Assembly (NCBI GenBank): GCA_903828595.1
Contig: CAIKMS010000022.1
Location: 1 to 37,106 of the forward strand
DNA: 37,106 bases
Source: an uncultured Pseudomonadota bacterium
Lineage (GTDB): Bacteria > Pseudomonadota > Gammaproteobacteria > Steroidobacterales > Steroidobacteraceae
Direction of reading: 5' to 3'
Part shown: positions 23,183-32,450 of the stretch, piece by piece
Position numbering within the stretch: the first letter of the stretch is position 1
Layout: each line of letters opens with the position of its first letter
The notes under the pieces: model-generated
The model's input: only the letters and a program-made list of their open reading frames with translations
Database searches by the model: none
What the model was told of the DNA's origin: nothing
Program-made: the position numbers and the translations under genes

Positions 23183-24293
23183 GCCTGTCTCTACGCCTTA
23201 TGTGCGTATCGAGGGCGTCAGTAAGAATTACGGTAGCGTGCTGGCCGTGAACGACGTGTCTTTGGATATTAAGAAAGGTGAGATCTTCTGCCTGCTGGGG
23301 GCCTCTGGGTGTGGGAAGACCACGTTGTTGCGCATGTTGGCGGGTTTTGAAACCCCAACCTCCGGTCGGCTGTGGATTGATGGAGTGGATGTGACCTCGT
23401 TGCCGCCGTACGAGCGGCCTGTGAATATGATGTTCCAGTCCTACGCCTTGTTTCCGCATTTAAGCGTAGAAAGTAACGTGGCGTTTGGCTTACAACAGGA
23501 TCGGTTGCCTAGCGCTGAGATTCGCGAGCGTGTCGCTGCGATGCTGCAAATGGTGGAGCTTACCGGCTATGAGAAGCGCAAGCCTCACCAGCTATCGGGT
23601 GGCCAACGACAGCGTGTGGCGTTGGCCAGAGCGCTGGTCAAGCGACCCAAGCTGTTGCTGCTAGACGAGCCATTGGGAGCTTTAGATCGCAAGTTACGTG
23701 AGCGAACGCAGTTTGAGTTGGTCAATATCCAAGAGCGGTTGGGCGTGACTTTTGTGATTGTTACTCACGATCAAGAAGAAGCGATGACCTTGGCTACGCG
23801 CATTGGCGTAATGAATGCCGGTGAGATTCTTCAAGTGGGTGAACCTACTCAAGTTTATGAGTATCCCAACTCACGCTATGTGGCTGACTTTATCGGCTCA
23901 GTGAACCTCTTTGAGGGCCGATTGATCGAAGATGAGCCTGGTCATGTGCGTATTGCCTGCGAGGACTTTGAGAATGTTGTGTATGTCGATCATGGCATTA
24001 GTGCCGCGCCCGACGCTAAGGTCACCGTGGCTCTTCGGCCGGAGAAGATACTTCTGAGTCGGCAACGACCGGCAGACTTGGATAACGCACGACCCGGCGA
24101 AAACCGGGTCAGCGGTGTGGTGGAGGAAATCGCCTATTTGGGTGAGGTGTCCCGCTATAGAATCCGCCTCAGCAGTGGTCGACTAATCAATGTCAGTCAG
24201 CCTAACTTGTATCGTCATGCCGATCGCATAGCTTGGGAAGAGCGAGTCTGGATGGCCTGGGACTCGTCAGCGCCTGTGGTGTTGGCGCAGTGA
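23142..24293 (+). CDS. potG: Polyamine ABC transporter ATP-binding protein (PotG type)
   Basis: 383 residues. ABC domain: Walker A GASGCGKTT, Q-loop MMFQSYALFPHL, signature LSGGQRQRVALARAL, Walker B LLLLDEPLGALD and switch His in VIVTHDQEEAMT. The C-terminal TOBE-like region has TVALRPEKILLS. It drives polyamine import with the neighbouring permeases. The ATG chosen (MKTEPGPGS) overlaps the preceding gene by 41 bases and has no clear Shine-Dalgarno, so translational coupling is likely. The conserved region begins at YVRIEGVSKNYG. Confidence 0.92.
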   Translation: MKTEPGPGSAPIVEPVSTPYVRIEGVSKNYGSVLAVNDVSLDIKKGEIFCLLGASGCGKTTLLRMLAGFETPTSGRLWIDGVDVTSLPPYERPVNMMFQSYALFPHLSVESNVAFGLQQDRLPSAEIRERVAAMLQMVELTGYEKRKPHQLSGGQRQRVALARALVKRPKLLLLDEPLGALDRKLRERTQFELVNIQERLGVTFVIVTHDQEEAMTLATRIGVMNAGEILQVGEPTQVYEYPNSRYVADFIGSVNLFEGRLIEDEPGHVRIACEDFENVVYVDHGISAAPDAKVTVALRPEKILLSRQRPADLDNARPGENRVSGVVEEIAYLGEVSRYRIRLSSGRLINVSQPNLYRHADRIAWEERVWMAWDSSAPVVLAQ

Positions 24294-24310
24294 ATCTGAC
24301 GGCATCGGTC

Positions 24311-25213
24311 ATGCGTGATCAAGTCAAAGCGTGGCGCTTAGGAAGGCGCCTGATTTTGGGCATCCCTTATGCGTGGCTAATCGTCTTTTTCTTGGTGCCC
24401 TTGCTGATTGTTTTTGGTATTTCTTTTTCCACGCCGAAGCTGTCGATGCCGCCGATTGAGCCGTTGCTTTCATACGGCGCCGATCAGGTGATGCAGGTCA
24501 GGCTCTATGCGTCGAACTACACGTTTATTATCGGCGACTCGCTGTATTTGGCGGCTTTTGCTAACTCGGTGAAAGTTGCGTTGATCTCAACGCTGTTGAC
24601 CCTGCTCATCGGTTATCCCATGGCTTATGGGATCGCCCGCACCTCTGCCCAGTGGCGGAACATCTTATTCTTACTGGTGATTTTGCCGTTTTTTACCTCG
24701 TTTTTGCTGCGTGTTTACGCCTGGATTGGGCTTTTATCCCGAAATGGGCCGATCAATGCCATCTTGCTAAAGATGGGTGTGATTCACGCACCTTTGGCAC
24801 TGCTACAGACGGACTTCGCGGTGTATTTGGGCATGGTGTACTCGTACCTGCCGTTTATGATTTTGCCGTTGTACTCAGCGATTGAAAAACTGGATCCATC
24901 TTTATTAGAAGCGGCCGCTGATTTGGGATGCAGACCTATCAAAGCTTTTTTTAGGGTGACCCTGCCTTTAACTAGCGAGGGTATTCTTGCCGGGTGTTTG
25001 CTGGTTTTTATTCCGGCAGTGGGTGAGTACGTCATACCCGCGCTTTTGGGTGGTCCGGGGACTCTGATGATCGGTCGAGTGCTATGGGATGAGTTCTTCA
25101 ACAATCGCGACTGGCCGTTGGCCAGTGGTGTGGCGGTTTTGACGCTCATGCTGCTGGTAGGGTTTGTGGTGGTCTTGCAGCGCGTGCAAAGCGAAAAGGT
25201 CGTCAGTGAATAA
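24311..25213 (+). CDS. potH: Polyamine ABC transporter permease (PotH type)
   Basis: 300 residues with six predicted membrane helices, starting IPYAWLIVFFLVPLLIVFGI. The EAA loop that docks on the ATPase is LEAAADLGCRPIKAFFRVTLP. RNILFLLVILPFFTSFLLRV and GEYVIPALLGG are typical of PotB/PotH permeases. A GTG seven codons earlier, overlapping the potG stop as GTGA, is a plausible alternative start. It forms the inner-membrane channel with the next gene product. Confidence 0.9.
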   Translation: MRDQVKAWRLGRRLILGIPYAWLIVFFLVPLLIVFGISFSTPKLSMPPIEPLLSYGADQVMQVRLYASNYTFIIGDSLYLAAFANSVKVALISTLLTLLIGYPMAYGIARTSAQWRNILFLLVILPFFTSFLLRVYAWIGLLSRNGPINAILLKMGVIHAPLALLQTDFAVYLGMVYSYLPFMILPLYSAIEKLDPSLLEAAADLGCRPIKAFFRVTLPLTSEGILAGCLLVFIPAVGEYVIPALLGGPGTLMIGRVLWDEFFNNRDWPLASGVAVLTLMLLVGFVVVLQRVQSEKVVSE

Positions 25214-26054
25214 GCGTCTGTCGCCCTTTGTGCTGACCATGCTCGTACTGGGCTTTGCTTTTTTGTACGTGCCTATTTTGATGATGGTCATTTATTCGTT
25301 TAACGCCTCACGATTAGTGACCGTATGGGACAGCGTGCATTCGCCGACCTTAAAGTGGTATGCGGAGTTATTCGAGAACTCCGATATTCTGGATGCAGCG
25401 CGCTTAAGTTTTCGCATAGCGGCAGTTAATGCGACCGGTGCGACGATCTTAGGCACGTTGGCTGCGTTTTGTTTGGTGCGCTTTGGTAAGTTTCGCGGCA
25501 GGGCTTTATTTATTGCGCTAACAACCGCACCGATGGTTTTGCCTGAGGTGATTACCGGATTGTCGATGCTGCTGTTGTTCGTGGCCTTAGAGCAGGTTAT
25601 CGGCTGGCCAGCGGGCCGTGGCGCGCTCACCATTACCATTGCTCATATGACTTTTTGCATGGCGTACGTGACCGTGGTGGTTCAGGCAAGGCTTAGTACG
25701 TTCGATCGGTCGTTGGAGGAGGCCGCCTTGGATTTAGGCGCGCGGCCGATGAAAGTGTTTTTTTTGATTACCCTGCCCATCATTGCACCTAGTGTGGTCT
25801 CGGGTTGGTTGCTGGCCTTTATCCTGTCGTGGGACGATCTGGTGATCACCAGCTTTGTATCGGGCCCGGGTTCGACGACCTTGCCGCAGTTGATCTTCTC
25901 CAAAGTTCGGTTAGGGGTGAGTCCGGATATCAATGCGTTAGCCACCTTGTTGGTGTTAACGGTGACTCTGGTAGTAGTGGGCGTTGGCTTAAGCTTGCAG
26001 CGCCGGGAACGTCGATTGAGTCTGGAAGCGCAGGCCGCCGGGGAGCCATTGTAA
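25206..26054 (+). CDS. potI: Polyamine ABC transporter permease (PotI type)
   Basis: 282 residues, six membrane helices, from LTMLVLGFAFLYVPILMMV to LLVLTVTLVVVGVGLSL. The EAA motif reads LEEAALDLGARPMKVFFLIT, and AFILSWDDLVITSFVSGPG is diagnostic for PotC/PotI. GTG start overlapping potH by 8 bases. Its stop overlaps the next start in a TAATG junction, tying the transporter to the polyphosphate glucokinase gene. Confidence 0.9.
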   Translation: MNKRLSPFVLTMLVLGFAFLYVPILMMVIYSFNASRLVTVWDSVHSPTLKWYAELFENSDILDAARLSFRIAAVNATGATILGTLAAFCLVRFGKFRGRALFIALTTAPMVLPEVITGLSMLLLFVALEQVIGWPAGRGALTITIAHMTFCMAYVTVVVQARLSTFDRSLEEAALDLGARPMKVFFLITLPIIAPSVVSGWLLAFILSWDDLVITSFVSGPGSTTLPQLIFSKVRLGVSPDINALATLLVLTVTLVVVGVGLSLQRRERRLSLEAQAAGEPL

Positions 26055-26800
26055 TGACGCGACGATTAGGTATTGATTTAGGAGGTTCGGCGATCAAAGC
26101 CGGGGTTGTAGACGTTACCGACGGCACCTTGGTGTCTGAAGTGACCACGCGGCCGACGCCGCAACCGGCCACGCCTGAGTTAGTGGCTGCGGCGGTATCC
26201 GAATTGGTGGCCGATCATCCGGAGTGCACGGGTGCTGTGGGCTTTGCTTTCCCGTCTGTGGTCACCTTTGGTGTTGCACGCACCGCCGCTAATGTGGATC
26301 ACGCCTGGATTGGCTGCAATGGCTCGCAGTTAATCTTGCAGCACACCGGTCGACGCTGCGGCTTTTTAAATGATGCTGACGCCGCCGGTATGGCGGAAAT
26401 GCGTTTTGGTGCCGGGCGCGGCGTGAAGGGCACGGTACTCACGTTAACCCTGGGCACGGGTATAGGCTCGGCGATGTTCACGGACGGGTTGTTATGGCCT
26501 AACACAGAGTTGGGTCATCTGGAGATTCAGGGCGTGGAGGCCGAGCACCATGCCAGCGCCAGAGTACGCAGTGCTGAGCATTTGGACTGGGATGCTTGGG
26601 CTTTGCGAGTCAATGAGGTTTTAGACGCCTACCACAAACTCTTGTGGCCGGATTTGTACATCATTAGCGGTGGGGTGACTGAGAACTGGGAGATCTTTGG
26701 CCCGAAGTTACGGGCCGGTTCACCCATTCGGCCTGCCGCTTTACGCCAGCATGCCGGAGTGGTTGGTGCTGCCGTCTATGCCGCTGAGCAAGGTGAGTAA
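26054..26800 (+). CDS. ppgK: Polyphosphate glucokinase-like ROK kinase
   Basis: 248 residues, ROK family. The phosphate-1 loop is GIDLGGSAIKAGVVD; the catalytic region has FLNDADAAGMAEMRFG; LTLGTGIGSAMF and TELGHLEIQG follow, the latter typical of PpgK. Such enzymes phosphorylate glucose with polyphosphate (or ATP). It shares a base with the end of potI, so it belongs to the polyamine operon by arrangement, an unexpected pairing. A plain ATP-dependent ROK kinase remains possible. Confidence 0.82.
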   Translation: MTRRLGIDLGGSAIKAGVVDVTDGTLVSEVTTRPTPQPATPELVAAAVSELVADHPECTGAVGFAFPSVVTFGVARTAANVDHAWIGCNGSQLILQHTGRRCGFLNDADAAGMAEMRFGAGRGVKGTVLTLTLGTGIGSAMFTDGLLWPNTELGHLEIQGVEAEHHASARVRSAEHLDWDAWALRVNEVLDAYHKLLWPDLYIISGGVTENWEIFGPKLRAGSPIRPAALRQHAGVVGAAVYAAEQGE

Positions 26801-26891
26801 GGTAGAGCGGTTTTTAGGCTTTTGTGAGCAAGGGGTGGAAGTCTTGGTCGCATTGCCACACGTTAGCGCATCGCTAGGGAGATAAGGATTC

Positions 26892-27746
26892 GTGTCTATA
26901 GATCAGACCGGTAGTTTTGGTGTGCTCAGCGCCTTTATGAGCGCTAAGCTCGATCGAGGCGATCTGCAGATTCCCATGTTGCCTACGGTGGCCACGCGGG
27001 TCGTCAGTGCAGCCAGCGATCAGAACACCAGCGCGCGTGATATGGCGAAGATTATTTTGGCCGATCCTGCGCTAGCAGCGCAGGTCATGAAGGTAGTGAC
27101 CTCAGCCGCCTACAGACCGGCACAACCCATAGAGTCATTGCATCACGCGATTAGTTGGTTGGGCATGACCGAGGTCTGTGAGTTGGCTTTCACGGCGGCG
27201 GTACAAGGTCGATTGCTCAATGTTCCACGGCAGCGTTTGCGGGTGGAGCGACTGTGGGGCACGGCGGTAGGTGCGGCAGTCTGGTCGCGACTTATCGCCG
27301 AGGCTTGTGGCCGGGGTGGTGAGTCGAGTTATCTAGCGGGTCTTTTGCATGAGATCGGTGTGCCGGTGTGCCTGCAAGCTTGCGCCGATCTGGCGCAAGC
27401 CTCGGCGCTGCCGCTATCGGAGCCGGTATTGGACGGGCTCTTAAGCCAATTTAAAGTCCAAATCGGTGTTCGCGTTGCGCGTGAATGGAAGTTGCCCGAC
27501 AGTGTGCTTGCCGTGGTCGAGAATTGGGCACGCTGGTCTACTGCTGAGCAGTATCAGGATGCCTGTGCCGTTACTTATTTGGCACACGTGCTGGCTGAGC
27601 ACAGCCTAGCGGGTCACGCGCCACTCGCGTTAGCTTTGCTGGATGAACCGGTCGTACAGCATTTAGGTTTACACCCGGCCCAGTTGACCGCGCTGGTGGC
27701 TGAATCACCGCGTGTCAGCCAGACCATCCAGAGTTTTCGTTCTTAA
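26892..27746 (+). CDS. HDOD-domain signalling protein
   Basis: 284 residues made mostly of one HDOD domain: IPMLPTVATRVVSAASDQNT, ADPALAAQVMKVV, SLHHAISWLGMTEV and YLAGLLHEIGVPV. The HD residue pair of active phosphohydrolases appears as HE, as usual for HDOD, so no phosphodiesterase activity is expected. These proteins act as signalling scaffolds in motility or stress control; the partner is unknown. GTG start with AAGGA upstream. It follows ppgK by about 90 bases and probably ends this operon. Confidence 0.85.
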   Translation: MSIDQTGSFGVLSAFMSAKLDRGDLQIPMLPTVATRVVSAASDQNTSARDMAKIILADPALAAQVMKVVTSAAYRPAQPIESLHHAISWLGMTEVCELAFTAAVQGRLLNVPRQRLRVERLWGTAVGAAVWSRLIAEACGRGGESSYLAGLLHEIGVPVCLQACADLAQASALPLSEPVLDGLLSQFKVQIGVRVAREWKLPDSVLAVVENWARWSTAEQYQDACAVTYLAHVLAEHSLAGHAPLALALLDEPVVQHLGLHPAQLTALVAESPRVSQTIQSFRS

Positions 27747-27774
27747 TAACCCTTACTCGTGACGTCAGAGAATT

Positions 27775-28956
27775 ATGAAACCTAGAACTCGTGCTGCGCA
27801 TCCCCCCCGTATTGAACTGCGGCCGGATAATCGCCCGCTGGTCCCGCCGGTCTATCAGTCAGTTAAGTTTGAACTAGAAACGTTGGCCGACACGGAAGGC
27901 GTGTGGCGTCAGGAAGAGCCAGGCTACTCGTACAGCCGAGGCGGCAACCCCAGCACCCATGCGCTGGAGTTAGAGATTGCTGATATGCAGGGCACTGAAA
28001 CGGCGGTTGTGGTGGGCTCAGGAATGGCCGCCGTCGCCTCGGCGCTGGTGGGTCTGTTGGCCAGTGGTGATCACGTCATCGTGTTTGCTGAGTGTTACGT
28101 GCCTACGCGTAATTTTTTACGTACCGTGCTGGCACGGTACGGTGTCACGCATACCTTGCTATCGATTGATGATCATCAGGGTCTGGAAAAGGCGCTCGCC
28201 AGTCAGCCGACTAAGTTGGTCTGGTTAGAAAGCCCCACGAATCCCATGTTGAAGATTGCGGACCTTGCCTTTATCACCGGTGCGGCTCGTCGGCACGGTG
28301 CTTTGACGGTGCTGGACAATACCTTCGCTGGCCTGCACTCGCACCTGGATTGCGGCGTGGATGTCTATGTACACAGTTTGACCAAGTATGCCGGTGGTCA
28401 TGGTGACGTGATGGGTGGTGCTATTGCCGGTCCGGCGTCGCTCATTGATTCTGTGCGCCGTGATGTGAACATGCTCGGTCCGGTATTGGATCCTCATGCG
28501 GCCTTTTTAATTAGCCGCGGCATGAAAACCTATTACGTGCGCCGTGCAGCCGCCGTGGCTACGGCTACAACACTGGCGCAACAGTTAGCAACGCATCCAA
28601 CGGTACGGCGCGTGCACTATCCAGGCTTGGTAGATCACCCGGGTCATGCTCGGGGTTTGAAGCAAATGGCAGATTCCGGCACCGTGCTTACTATCGATCT
28701 GGTCGGTGGACCCGAAGGGGTTCGGGCGTTCACTGATGCGCTGCAGTTATTTGCTGTGACCGCGAGCCTAGGCTCGACCGAGTCGCTACTAGTACCACCG
28801 CAGTTGATGGGCAATATGTCGCTGAGTTCTGAAATGCTCAAAGCCTCAGGCTTTACACCAACCTCCATCCGTCTGTCGATCGGCTTGGAAGACCCTGAGG
28901 ACTTGTATGCGGATCTGTGCCAGGCGTTAGAGCATGCCGCTGCGCTAGCGTCGTAG
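27775..28956 (+). CDS. Cys/Met-metabolism PLP enzyme (trans-sulfuration family)
   Basis: 393 residues, fold-type I. PPVYQSVKFELETL and YSYSRGGNPSTHALE at the N-terminus, SGMAAVASAL, WLESPTNPMLKIADL, DNTFAGLHSHLDCGVD and the PLP lysine in SLTKYAGGHGDVMGG are family hallmarks. It could be a cystathionine gamma-synthase, gamma-lyase or methionine gamma-lyase; the sequence alone does not decide. It is 28 bases after the HDOD gene, so it may be cotranscribed. Its last 12 bases overlap the convergent DUF2905 gene. Confidence 0.86.
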   Translation: MKPRTRAAHPPRIELRPDNRPLVPPVYQSVKFELETLADTEGVWRQEEPGYSYSRGGNPSTHALELEIADMQGTETAVVVGSGMAAVASALVGLLASGDHVIVFAECYVPTRNFLRTVLARYGVTHTLLSIDDHQGLEKALASQPTKLVWLESPTNPMLKIADLAFITGAARRHGALTVLDNTFAGLHSHLDCGVDVYVHSLTKYAGGHGDVMGGAIAGPASLIDSVRRDVNMLGPVLDPHAAFLISRGMKTYYVRRAAAVATATTLAQQLATHPTVRRVHYPGLVDHPGHARGLKQMADSGTVLTIDLVGGPEGVRAFTDALQLFAVTASLGSTESLLVPPQLMGNMSLSSEMLKASGFTPTSIRLSIGLEDPEDLYADLCQALEHAAALAS

Positions 28957-29145
28957 CCAGCGCAGGACTAACGACATCAACACACTCACGATGAGCATGC
29001 TCACCCAAGGAAAATAGATTCGAAGGCCCGGCCGCTCTATTGTGATGTCGCCGGGCAGGCGACCGAAGGGTAGCTGGCTTATCCAGGGCCACAGTACGCC
29101 CAGCAGCAGGATGAAGCTTCCCAACAGGATAAGCGGTCGATTCAT
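28945..29145 (-). CDS. DUF2905 membrane protein
   Basis: 66 residues, two membrane helices (LILLGSFILLLGVLWPWI and FPWVSMLIVSVLMSLVL) joined by LPFGRLPGDITIERPGLRIY. The GRLPGDI..er loop is the DUF2905 signature. Function unknown. Converges on and overlaps the end of the trans-sulfuration gene by 12 bases, and diverges from the methyltransferase gene. Confidence 0.88.
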   Translation of the reverse strand: MNRPLILLGSFILLLGVLWPWISQLPFGRLPGDITIERPGLRIYFPWVSMLIVSVLMSLVLRWLRR

Positions 29146-29230
29146 ACGATGATTATCGCCGCTTTACGCAGTGCGTGGCGAATAACTCAACTAGGCGTTG
29201 ACTAAAACGGGCAGGAGGAGTCAGGAGTCT

Positions 29231-30037
29231 ATGGGGCAGTTGATCGAGCAGCCGGCGCAAGTCGGTGAGTACGATGAAGGGATGCAGACCTTGCTGCAGC
29301 TGGTGTGGGGTGAGGGCTTTTTGTCGCCCGGTGGGCCCGAAGAAGTGGCTCGCCTGTTGGAGGGTGAGTCTCTGGCCGGCGCCCGGGTGCTAGACATTGG
29401 CTGTGGCTTAGGTGCGATCGACCTTTTGCTGGTGCAGCGCCACGACGCTAAAGCCGTTGTGGGCATTGATCTTGAGCCAGACTTGATCCGCCAGGCGCAG
29501 GCACGCGTGGCGGCGGCTGGTTTGAGTGAGCGCATCACGTTGCAAACCGTATCACCCGGTGCCCTGCCTTTCGCCGATCACAGTTTTGATGTGGTCTTTT
29601 CCAAAGATTCGCTGGTGCAGATTCCGGATAAGTCCGCTTTGTTTGCTGAGGTGCGCCGCGTCTTGGTGCCCGGCGGCCGGTTTATTGCCAGTGACTGGTT
29701 GCGCGGGGGAGAGGGGGAGTATTCGCCGGCCATGCTGGAATACTTTCGCCTGGAGGGTATCACCTACAACATGGCCTCGCCGGCGCACAGTGCAGTTGTC
29801 TTGCAGCAGGCCGGGTTCGTCCAGGTGCAGTTGACCGATCGATGTGACTGGTACGCTGAGCTCGCCGAGCGCGAGGCCGCGGCACTGGCCGGCGAGTGGT
29901 ACCCCGTCTTGGTAGAGCTGCTGGGTGCATCGCGTGCCGAGCACTTTGTGGTGAACTGGCAACAGCTACTGCGGGTATTGCAGTCGGGTGAATTAAGGCC
30001 GACGCACCTGAAAGCCCGCCGACCGGCGCAGGCCTAA
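29231..30037 (+). CDS. SAM-dependent methyltransferase (class I)
   Basis: 268 residues. Motif I is VLDIGCGLGAIDLLL, motif II is VVGIDLEPDLI, followed by LPFADHSFDVVFSKDSLVQI and EVRRVLVPGGRFIASDWLRG. The layout with GEYSPAMLEYFRLEGITYNM after motif III resembles small-molecule N-methyltransferases such as the phosphoethanolamine type; the substrate is not certain. Two purine-rich ribosome-binding stretches precede the ATG. The first codon could be an in-frame start 11 codons earlier. Confidence 0.8.
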   Translation: MGQLIEQPAQVGEYDEGMQTLLQLVWGEGFLSPGGPEEVARLLEGESLAGARVLDIGCGLGAIDLLLVQRHDAKAVVGIDLEPDLIRQAQARVAAAGLSERITLQTVSPGALPFADHSFDVVFSKDSLVQIPDKSALFAEVRRVLVPGGRFIASDWLRGGEGEYSPAMLEYFRLEGITYNMASPAHSAVVLQQAGFVQVQLTDRCDWYAELAEREAAALAGEWYPVLVELLGASRAEHFVVNWQQLLRVLQSGELRPTHLKARRPAQA

Positions 30038-30332
30038 GTTCAGTCACAACGGCCGGTGCGCGGCCCGCACTGATGGGGCCCATTTTGCGCATTGGTGAGC
30101 CATTTCAGGTTATGGACAACCCATCGCGCTATGATGGACGCATGGGTCTGCTAGTGAATCTCTGGACGGGCGGGCAGATGCTACGGTCTTCAAGCGTTGC
30201 CGTGCGCAAGTCCCTCAATGGTAAAGAATTGGTAACTTTTTGTTCACCGCAGCGAAGCGTTAGATCGGTACAGTGAAGAGCTTGAGATCCATCTATGCAC
30301 CCGGTTCGTAGGGTGGTCGGGGAGATCGGGAC
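30038..30332. other. Intergenic region between methyltransferase and PAP2 genes
   Basis: About 295 bases. A 67-codon frame from 30073 has no ribosome-binding site or family resemblance and is not called. The end of the stretch (GGGGAGATCGGGAC) supplies the ribosome-binding site of the PAP2 gene; a promoter for that gene is likely here but I cannot place it. Confidence 0.4.
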
Positions 30333-30881
30333 ATGCTAGCCAGCCGTACTGCAGAGCTTTTTCGACGGGTTGATGCCGCTGAAAGCCGTTTTTGCCGCAG
30401 CCTGAATCGCGGCTGTGATAAGCCCGTGGTCGGCGCTGTGTTTCGCGTCGTTAGCCGCCTCGGCGATGGAATTTTTTGGTACCTACTGATGCTGGTTCTG
30501 CCGATTGTGTATGGCCAAGCCGGGCTCTTCGCCTCGGCTCAGATGGCCGTCGTCGCGGTAGTTGGCGTAGTGGTTTACAAGCAACTCAAACACCGGCTGG
30601 TGCGTGAGCGCCCCTACATCACCCAGCTGGGTGTGTTCGCTGGCATTCCCCCCCTGGATCGCTACAGCTTTCCCAGTGGGCACACCATGCACGCGGTGGC
30701 TTTCACCCTGCTGGCGGTAAGTCATTTCCCCGTGCTTGCCTGGCTGCTTGTGCCATTCGCCGCGTTAGTGGCGGCCTCCCGAGTCGTTCTGGGTCTGCAT
30801 TACCCCACCGACGTATTAGCCGGCGGCCTGCTCGGCGCGGCTCTGGCGATGAGTGGATTATCACTGCTGAGCTTTGCCTGA
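30333..30881 (+). CDS. PAP2-family membrane phosphatase
   Basis: 182 residues. The three-part phosphatidate phosphatase signature is complete: KHRLVRERP, PSGHTMHA and SRVVLGLHYPTDV, lying between hydrophobic helices. It probably dephosphorylates a lipid phosphate (phosphatidate, undecaprenyl or PGP-like) at the membrane. GGGGAG precedes the ATG. It is followed by the polyphosphate:AMP phosphotransferase gene, but a shared pathway is not evident. Confidence 0.87.
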   Translation: MLASRTAELFRRVDAAESRFCRSLNRGCDKPVVGAVFRVVSRLGDGIFWYLLMLVLPIVYGQAGLFASAQMAVVAVVGVVVYKQLKHRLVRERPYITQLGVFAGIPPLDRYSFPSGHTMHAVAFTLLAVSHFPVLAWLLVPFAALVAASRVVLGLHYPTDVLAGGLLGAALAMSGLSLLSFA

Positions 30882-30938
30882 CGCTCGTTAACGGCTGGCG
30901 TTAGTCGCGGCGACCAAGCGAACTGTTAAACTTCGCGA

Positions 30939-32450
30939 GTGACTCGCGTTCTATCCGCCCAGCGTTCCCTGAAGGCGTCCCCAAGGGCTGCAAGTGTCTT
31001 GCGCCTGCGTGAACAATTGCTGGATGCACAATACGAGCTGCATACCCAGGGCAGGGTAGGGCTGGTGGTGTTGGTCACCGGGCTGCCGCTGGCCGGACGC
31101 ACCGAGGCCGTCAGTAAAATCTGTCATTGGTTGAACCCTAAGCTGCTCAGTACCCATGCCCGGCCGGCCGTGACGGTTTTGGCTGCTGCCATTGGCCCGC
31201 GTTGGTTTGAGGCGGTCCCGCCGGTAGGTGAGATCAGTGTGGTGTATGACGGATGGTATGAGGCCATGCGTAGCAAGCACTTCACCCATCAGCCGCCTTC
31301 GGTGGCCGACCAGGTTTGTATCGGTGAGTTTGAGCAAACGCTGGTGGCCAACCGCGTTCAGTTACTGAAACTGCATTTCACGATTAGCGCGTTGGACCAG
31401 AAAAAACGTCGGCAGGCCTTTGCTAAAGATCCCTTACGTGCCTGGCGCGTTGGGGGCCAGGAGCCTATTCTCGCTTGCGACTATCGCCTACATCGTCGTC
31501 GCGTGCGTCAGCTATTAGCGGCCACCGATAAGCCCAAGGCGCGCTGGCTCATCATTGATGGCAGTGATTCTCATGCCGCGCTGCTGCACGCCGGCCGGGC
31601 GATTCTGTCGGCGTTAAGGCGAGCGCTAAAGGTGGGGCCGTTAAAGGCTATGACTAAGCCTTTTGCCGTGACACGACGTTATAACTTTCCATCGGTAGCC
31701 AGCCAGCCGCAACAAAGCGCTCTGGCCACTGGATCGTTGCGCGCGTTGCAGGCGGAGCTGGCGCTGCAGCTGCGTCGTGATGAGTTTGCGAATCGCTCGC
31801 TCATTGCGGTTTTCGAAGGTATGGATGCCGCCGGTAAAAGTCAGTCCATTAATCATTTAACCGCAGCGTTAGATCCCCGTCAGTACAGCGTGATCCCGGT
31901 GGGTGTGCCTACGGCCAATGATCAGCGCTACCCCTACCTGTATCGGTTCTGGCGTTCGTTAAGCATGGCGGCACCGGTAGCTTTATACGATCGCTCTTGG
32001 TACGGCCGCGTCTTGGTGGAAAAGGTAGAAGGGCTGTGCGCGGCACCTGACGTGCGTCGTGCTTATGCAGAAATTCGTCAGCTTGAAGCTGCATTAGTCC
32101 AGTCCGGAGCAATCGTTGTAAAGTTTTGGTTATCGGTTGGATATAACGAACAGCGCCGACGATTTGTTGAGCGCGCGGCTAACCCACTTAAACGGTTTAA
32201 GGTCGACCCGCGCGATGGCATCGCGCGCCGGCATTGGTGGGACTATCAGGCGGCCGCGAAGAGGGTCTTTGAGCAAACTCATTGTGTGCACGCTCCATGG
32301 GTCATCATCCCGGCTGATGACAAGCGCTACGCCCGCCATGCAGTGCTGGATGCGGTCTGTACGCAGTTGCGGCTGAACTTAGGTCCGGTACCTGTCGGTG
32401 ATCTGCGCACGCTGTCTGGCCTGATGACTGACGATAAGGGTGACCCATGA
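30939..32450 (+). CDS. pap: Polyphosphate:AMP phosphotransferase (two-domain PPK2)
   Basis: 503 residues in two PPK2-like halves, as in the Pap class. The C-terminal half is the active one: Walker A FEGMDAAGKSQSINHL, then lid/acidic motif YDRSWYGRVLVEKVEG and KFWLSVGYNEQRRRF. The N-terminal half keeps the fold but its nucleotide loop is altered (VTGLPLAGRTEAVSK), with VVYDGWYEAM. It converts AMP to ADP with polyphosphate. GTG start. The stop overlaps the next start as ATGA. Confidence 0.88.
   Translation: MTRVLSAQRSLKASPRAASVLRLREQLLDAQYELHTQGRVGLVVLVTGLPLAGRTEAVSKICHWLNPKLLSTHARPAVTVLAAAIGPRWFEAVPPVGEISVVYDGWYEAMRSKHFTHQPPSVADQVCIGEFEQTLVANRVQLLKLHFTISALDQKKRRQAFAKDPLRAWRVGGQEPILACDYRLHRRRVRQLLAATDKPKARWLIIDGSDSHAALLHAGRAILSALRRALKVGPLKAMTKPFAVTRRYNFPSVASQPQQSALATGSLRALQAELALQLRRDEFANRSLIAVFEGMDAAGKSQSINHLTAALDPRQYSVIPVGVPTANDQRYPYLYRFWRSLSMAAPVALYDRSWYGRVLVEKVEGLCAAPDVRRAYAEIRQLEAALVQSGAIVVKFWLSVGYNEQRRRFVERAANPLKRFKVDPRDGIARRHWWDYQAAAKRVFEQTHCVHAPWVIIPADDKRYARHAVLDAVCTQLRLNLGPVPVGDLRTLSGLMTDDKGDP

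Noticed and set aside
26790..26885. Thirty-codon frame between ppgK and the HDOD gene
   Set aside because: It starts from a GTG inside ppgK, is very short and has no family resemblance; the HDOD ribosome-binding site lies right at its stop.
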